DNA of 64,000 nt, from positions 77,214,715 to 77,278,714 of the forward strand of contig CM077646.1 in the NCBI GenBank assembly GCA_039707465.1, written 5' to 3'. Below the pieces are notes generated by a model that was not told the origin of the DNA, made no database searches, and saw nothing but the letters and a program-made list of their open reading frames with translations. The first letter of the stretch is position 1, and each line of letters opens with the position of its first letter. Shown here piece after piece: positions 59,641 through 64,000 of this stretch. Position numbers and translations under genes: made by a program. This stretch comes from Rhabdophis nuchalis. Lineage: Eukaryota > Chordata > Lepidosauria > Squamata > Natricidae.

Positions 59641-59879
59641 GACAAGCTTAAAACATATTGTAGTTGCTTTATAATTTAATTATAATATTAATTCTTAATT
59701 ATTATTTTAAACATTTTTTTGTACTTGCAATCACATTTCAGGTCCATATAGTATATTTAGGTAATAGAGTTCAGATAATTTTAACTTTTACATCTTATTC
59801 TGCCTTTGTCCCAAAGATTTGCATCCTACAATGAAACAATAATTCATCATCTTGTGCACAGGAAGTAGTAAAAGCAGTA

Positions 59880-61507
59880 ACAATAAATACAGTAAAAATA
59901 GAATAAAAATTGATTAAATTTAACACCCCGTGCTAAAATTAGATTTAAAACCCTTGCTAAAAACTCTAAAAACTATGCCAGGCCGGCCACATGAAACAAA
60001 TGTGTTTTTAATGTCCAGCGGAAGAGGCGCAGGTCCGTGATTGTACGAAGGTCGGAGGGCAGGTCATTCCAGAGGGTGGGCCTGCCACAGAGAAGGCACT
60101 TCCTCTGGGGGCCACCAGCTGGCATTGTCCAGCAGACAGCATCCTGAGGAGGCCCTCCCTGTGGGAGCGGACAGGTCGAAGGGAGGTATGTGGTAGGAGG
60201 CGGTCCCGCAAGTAACCAGGACCCATGCCATGGAGCGCTTTAAAGATGGTTACTAACACCTTGAAGCGCACCCGGAAAGCCACAGGCAGCCAATACAGCT
60301 CGTGCAGGAAAGGAGTTACATGGGAGTATCTTGAGACTCCCAAGATCCCCCACCTGGCCGCATTCTGGACTAGCTGGAGCCTCCGGGTGCACCTCAAGGG
60401 AAGCCCCATGTAGAGAGCGTTACAGTAGTCCAGGCGGGAGATGACGAGGGCTTGAGTGATCGTGCGTAGGTGTCACGATCTAGAAAGGGGCACAACTGGC
60501 ATATCAGGTAAACCTGATAAAACGCCCCCCTGGCCACGGCTGTGGGATGGTCATCAAAAGACAGCCGAGGATCCAGGAGGACGCTCAAGTTGCGGGCCCT
60601 CTCCACGGGAGCTAATAAATCACCCCCGATAGCCAGAGATGGAACCAATTGGCTATATCATGACGCCGAGAACCACAGCCACTCGGTTTTGGACGGGTTG
60701 AGTCGAAGCCTGTTTCTCCCCATCCAGACTCGCACGGCCTCCAAACACCGGGACATCACTTCGACAGCATCGTTGGGGTGGTCAGGGGTAGAGATGTACA
60801 GCTGAGTGTCATCAGTGTACTGATGGCACTCTACCCCAAAACCACGGATGATCTCACCCAGTGGCTTCATATAGATGTTGAACAGGAAGGGTGAGAGGAC
60901 CGACCCCTGAGGCACCCCACACATGAGGGCCTTGACGTCGACCTCTGCCCTCCTGCCAACACAAATTGCAACCGGTCGGAGAGGTAGGAGGAGAACCACC
61001 GTAGAACGGTGCCTCCCAACCCCAACACCTCCAGCCAGTGCAATAAGATACCATGGTCGATGGTATCGAAAGCCGCTGAGAGGTCTAATAAGACCAGGAT
61101 AGAGGAACAACCTCTGTCCTGGGCCCTCCAGAGATCATCAACCAACGTGACCAATGCTGTACCCAGGTCAGAAGCTGGACTGGCGCAAGTCTAGATAGAC
61201 AGTTTCCTCCAGGTGCTGGGGGAACTGTCGTGCCACCACACTCTCAACAACCTTCGCAAGAAAGTGAAGGTTGGAGAGTGGACGGTAGTTGGCTAATACA
61301 GCTGGGTCCAGGGAGGGCTTCTTGAGGAGGGGTCTCACCACCGCCTCTTTCAGGATGGTCGGTAGGAACTCCTCACTCAAAGAAGCGTGAACAATTCCCT
61401 GGACCCAGCCTCATGTAACCTCTCGGGAGGCCAGTACAAACCAGGAGGGACACGGGTCCAATAAACATGTGGTGGCATTCAGCTGCCCCAGTATCCTGTC
61501 CTCATAT
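59880..61507 (-). mobile_element. L2 LINE copy, broken RT
   Basis: On the minus strand from 61507: [92 protein letters not shown] (YADD changed to YTDD), LRLNPSKTEWLWF and MGLPLRCTRRLQLVQNAARW. Several frameshifts split these into at least five pieces (near 61390, 61165, 61000, 60650 and 60410). The terminal GAGTCC...GGGCGG tail is missing at the 59.9-kb end. 5'-truncated at about 61507. Confidence 0.93.
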
Positions 61508-61516
61508 TGTCTAGAA

Positions 61517-61664
61517 CAGGGGTCTCCAACCTTTGCAAAGCTGGCTGGAGAATTCTGGGAGCCGCCCTGGGTCCTTTTTGGAGAAGGTGCGGGGTATAAA
61601 TCTAATAAAATCTCAAATCTCCGAAGTCCTTCAGACTTAAAGTTGCAAAGGTTGGAGACCCCTG
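61517..61664. mobile_element. Family A MITE with an L2 tail inside
   Basis: The ends are CAGGGGTCTCCAACCTTTGC and GCAAAGGTTGGAGACCCCTG. Perfect target duplication GTCTAGAA at 61509-61516 and 61665-61672. The left arm is shortened after TTTGCAA. Between GAATTCTGGGAG and CGAAGTCCTTCAGACTTAAA lies about 58 bp (61561-61618) that reads GCCGCCCTGGGTCCTTTTTG, GAGAAGGTGCGGGGTATAAA, TCTAATAAAATCT, an L2-type 3' end. The palindrome is therefore disrupted. Confidence 0.9.
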
Positions 61665-62053
61665 GTCTAGAATACAGCCCTAGAAAAGCTTGGTTTTGAA
61701 ATCTTGTATAGAATAAGTATAAACAAATATATAATAACACCCAAATATAATTAAATTTTAATGGCAGGCCAGGATTCCTAGATCTTAAATCTACAAGCTA
61801 CAATAAAGCTTGTCTTTATCATGCCAAAAGATAAGTAAGAAGACTTTGCTTGGACTCATTCCAGATTGTACTTATACTGTAGAGCTAAATCAGTCTTTTA
61901 AGGTCATGTGTGCAGTAGTCATTACATTTCAAATTACTTATCCACCTCTATACTGTCCCTGACCTCAGTCCTTTCTATTATTAACTAAATTCAGAATATG
62001 TATGGAGGGAACTATGTTAGGAAGGCTAGGGAAAGTATCTTCAATCCTATTTT

Positions 62054-62124
62054 GCCACATGCACTTGTGTTACATGGACTGTGTTACATGGACTGCCACA
62101 TGCACTTGTGTTACATGGACTGTG
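62054..62124. repeat. Short tandem duplication
   Basis: A 30-bp segment starting GCCACATGCACTTGTGTTAC occurs at 62054-62083 and again at 62095-62124 with no difference. Between them is a partial third copy of GTTACATGGACT. Confidence 0.93.
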
Positions 62125-62735
62125 TAGTTTTCTAGTGGGAAGGGAAGGCAAGGGAAGGAATCCAACCAGTATTCAATTCCCTCATCTTTGTCCTTCCTTA
62201 CCATATTTTGTTTTCAAAATGATGGAGAAGATTAACTGACCACTATGTGGGGGAGCAATGGGATGGAGGAAGCTGGCAAGGCAAGAGATTTCTGCAAGAT
62301 CATCCTGGGGATAGAGAGTTGCTTTACTAATCTTAGGTCAACACAGTTCTTGCTTGTGGAAGGCTGAAGAAACTGTTAGATATTTCAAAGTCTGGAGGAT
62401 GTTAGAAGATGTTATAGGGAGTGAGAAAAATGTATCCAAATGATTAAGCAATAATCTTGTCTTTGACAAGATAAATATGAAGCAAAGAAAGAAGTTTAAA
62501 ACAAAATCTTGGCCTGACAAATAATTGGAAAAAAGCATTCACAAGCTTATGACTAATTCTGAGTTAATCTACTGGAATAAACCATAGACATACTGTACAT
62601 TATAAAGTCTACAGACATATACATAAAGGCATGCTGAAAAATAATCTCAGTTCCAGTTAGCAACCACAAAATGAGTCCTTGCTTGTGAACGTAAACAAGC
62701 TAATTCCCTAAATATTGTTTGTCCTAAATCAGCCT

Positions 62736-62840
62736 TTCAAAGCCCGGTGCCCTCCAGATGTGTTGGACCATCTCTCATTATTCTCGGTAACTTTTCTAAG
62801 AATTATGGGAATTGAAGTTCAACACATCTGGCCTGTATAT
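62736..62840. mobile_element. Old MITE with CCAGATGTGTTGGA core
   Basis: GGTGCCCTCCAGATGTGTTG at the left and GAAGTTCAACACATCTGGCC at the right are complementary, with GAATTATGGGAATTG in the middle. This matches a widespread reptile MITE pattern. The right terminus is cut short and no target duplication is readable. Confidence 0.7.
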
Positions 62841-64000
62841 TGTTTTACCCAAAGAACAATATTTTACATATTCCATGATAACATGATAGTTATAATGTAA
62901 TAGTTCTGATAGATGACACTGTTTACTTGAAGTTCTAAAGCACACCTCTCTGGCCAGTATTATGGACAGGCAGAAACTATGGCTAACTGTGCTACTCAGA
63001 GCATCATATATTTTAAGAAGATACTTGGTTGATACCTAGGATGCTGGCAGCAACCCGTACCAACCATCAGTACCAGTCAATTGTATTTGTGAAGCATTTT
63101 TAAATGTACAGTTGAGTTCCATGTTTAATGAATAAGATGGATAATAATAATAATACTTAGAATTTACTGTATTTACTATAAAATTAGCTTAGCAATGAAT
63201 TTCAAACATGGAAATAAAATTCACACATATAACGGTAGGATGATAAAGACAAGTGAAAATAAAGTATCTTCTAAAGAAGGAAAAAAATAGAAGGATTTTT
63301 CAGCAGAGTCTCACATCACCTTCTTCCAGCTATTTTTCTTGATATTCTACCATTTCCCTGACTCTTAGGAATTTTTGCTGTCAATCAGAAACATAACCAT
63401 GGTTTCAACTGTTACTTGAGTAAATCACATATTTTCCTCCTGCTACCGAATAACAACTACTAAATTCAACTGAAGGGAAAGTCATTTCAGGGATCCTTTT
63501 TGGAGTCTTAATTAAACCTGTTATCAACCTCTCAGCCTTTTGCCTAAGATAAAGCAAGGCATCATTTATAAAGGAAGAAGTTTTGCTATCAAAAATTACA
63601 ACTGTTATTTCGAGGGGTTTCTCCCTCGGCCAATCTCCCTAGGGGGTATAAATCAAAAAGCAATATTTCCTGCCAACTGTGGATGTTGAAGTTAAATCCA
63701 GCACTTCTGGAGAGCACCAGCCTGGAGAACACTTATTTTAAAGAGCTTACTGAGAAAAAAAAATTCACCGATAAATACACGTGCACAAACATACAAAGAA
63801 ATAATTTTCTGATCAGCAGTTCTAGCATCAAATCCCCAAGGCTGGTCTTTCAAAGTCTTCAGAGTAATTCAACATATAATTTAATAGGTCAGAGCTGTTG
63901 ATTGAGGTTCCCACTGACAGACATGTGTATATATTGTGGTATAGGCATGCCTCTTTTCATATAACGTTCAAGCTTGGTGAAAATATTCTATATTATTCAA

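Overview
The window is AT-rich vertebrate nuclear DNA, almost certainly from a squamate and most probably a snake. Evidence for this: Sauria-type tRNA-derived SINEs, BovB/RTE, L2 and CR1 LINE fragments (CR1 tails made of the ATTCT/AATAG pentamer), a Penelope-like element, many short hAT-type non-autonomous transposons with 8-bp target duplications, and abundant long microsatellites. No prokaryotic-style operon, CRISPR array, rRNA or free-standing tRNA gene was seen.

The host gene is CACNA2D3 (calcium-channel alpha-2/delta-3 subunit), read on the minus strand. Two adjacent coding exons are visible: 28435-28513 (79 bp, end of the von Willebrand A domain) and 21692-21825 (134 bp, linker leading to the Cache region). 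Both have AG/GT splice sites, their phases match, and the peptide joins without a break. The intron between them is 6,609 bp. All remaining sequence is intron: 28514-64000 lies upstream of the first visible exon and 1-21691 lies downstream of the second. Every other long open frame is a LINE relic, a microsatellite translation or chance.

Layout. 1-21 kb: mostly featureless AT-rich intron with scattered hAT-type MITEs, one Sauria SINE, one BovB 3' end and several microsatellites. 21-29 kb: the two exons, a probable solo LTR and three hAT-type elements. 30-33 kb: a 5'-truncated L2 with a 300-codon open reverse-transcriptase frame and a long AAT/ATT tail. 34-37 kb: an inverted pair of a dispersed repeat and a 1.9-kb DNA transposon full of internal inverted repeats. 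38-50 kb: CR1 and L2 copies (the longest L2 is at 45.1-47.8 kb and keeps part of the endonuclease), SINEs and microsatellites. 49.9-52.7 kb: the densest nest, with a MITE inside a MITE, a Penelope-like RT fragment, and a BovB copy with an inverted 5' part split by an L2. 54-61.7 kb: CR1 tails, further hAT elements with nested MITEs, and three L2 copies. 61.7-64 kb: quiet.

The biology is one slowly evolving neuronal gene whose introns record retrotransposition and hAT activity. The most informative items are nested insertions that give relative ages, palindromic transposons, and LINE tails that have grown into microsatellites. I found no convincing new autonomous system. Family names come from pattern recognition without database comparison, and element edges without a stated target duplication are approximate.
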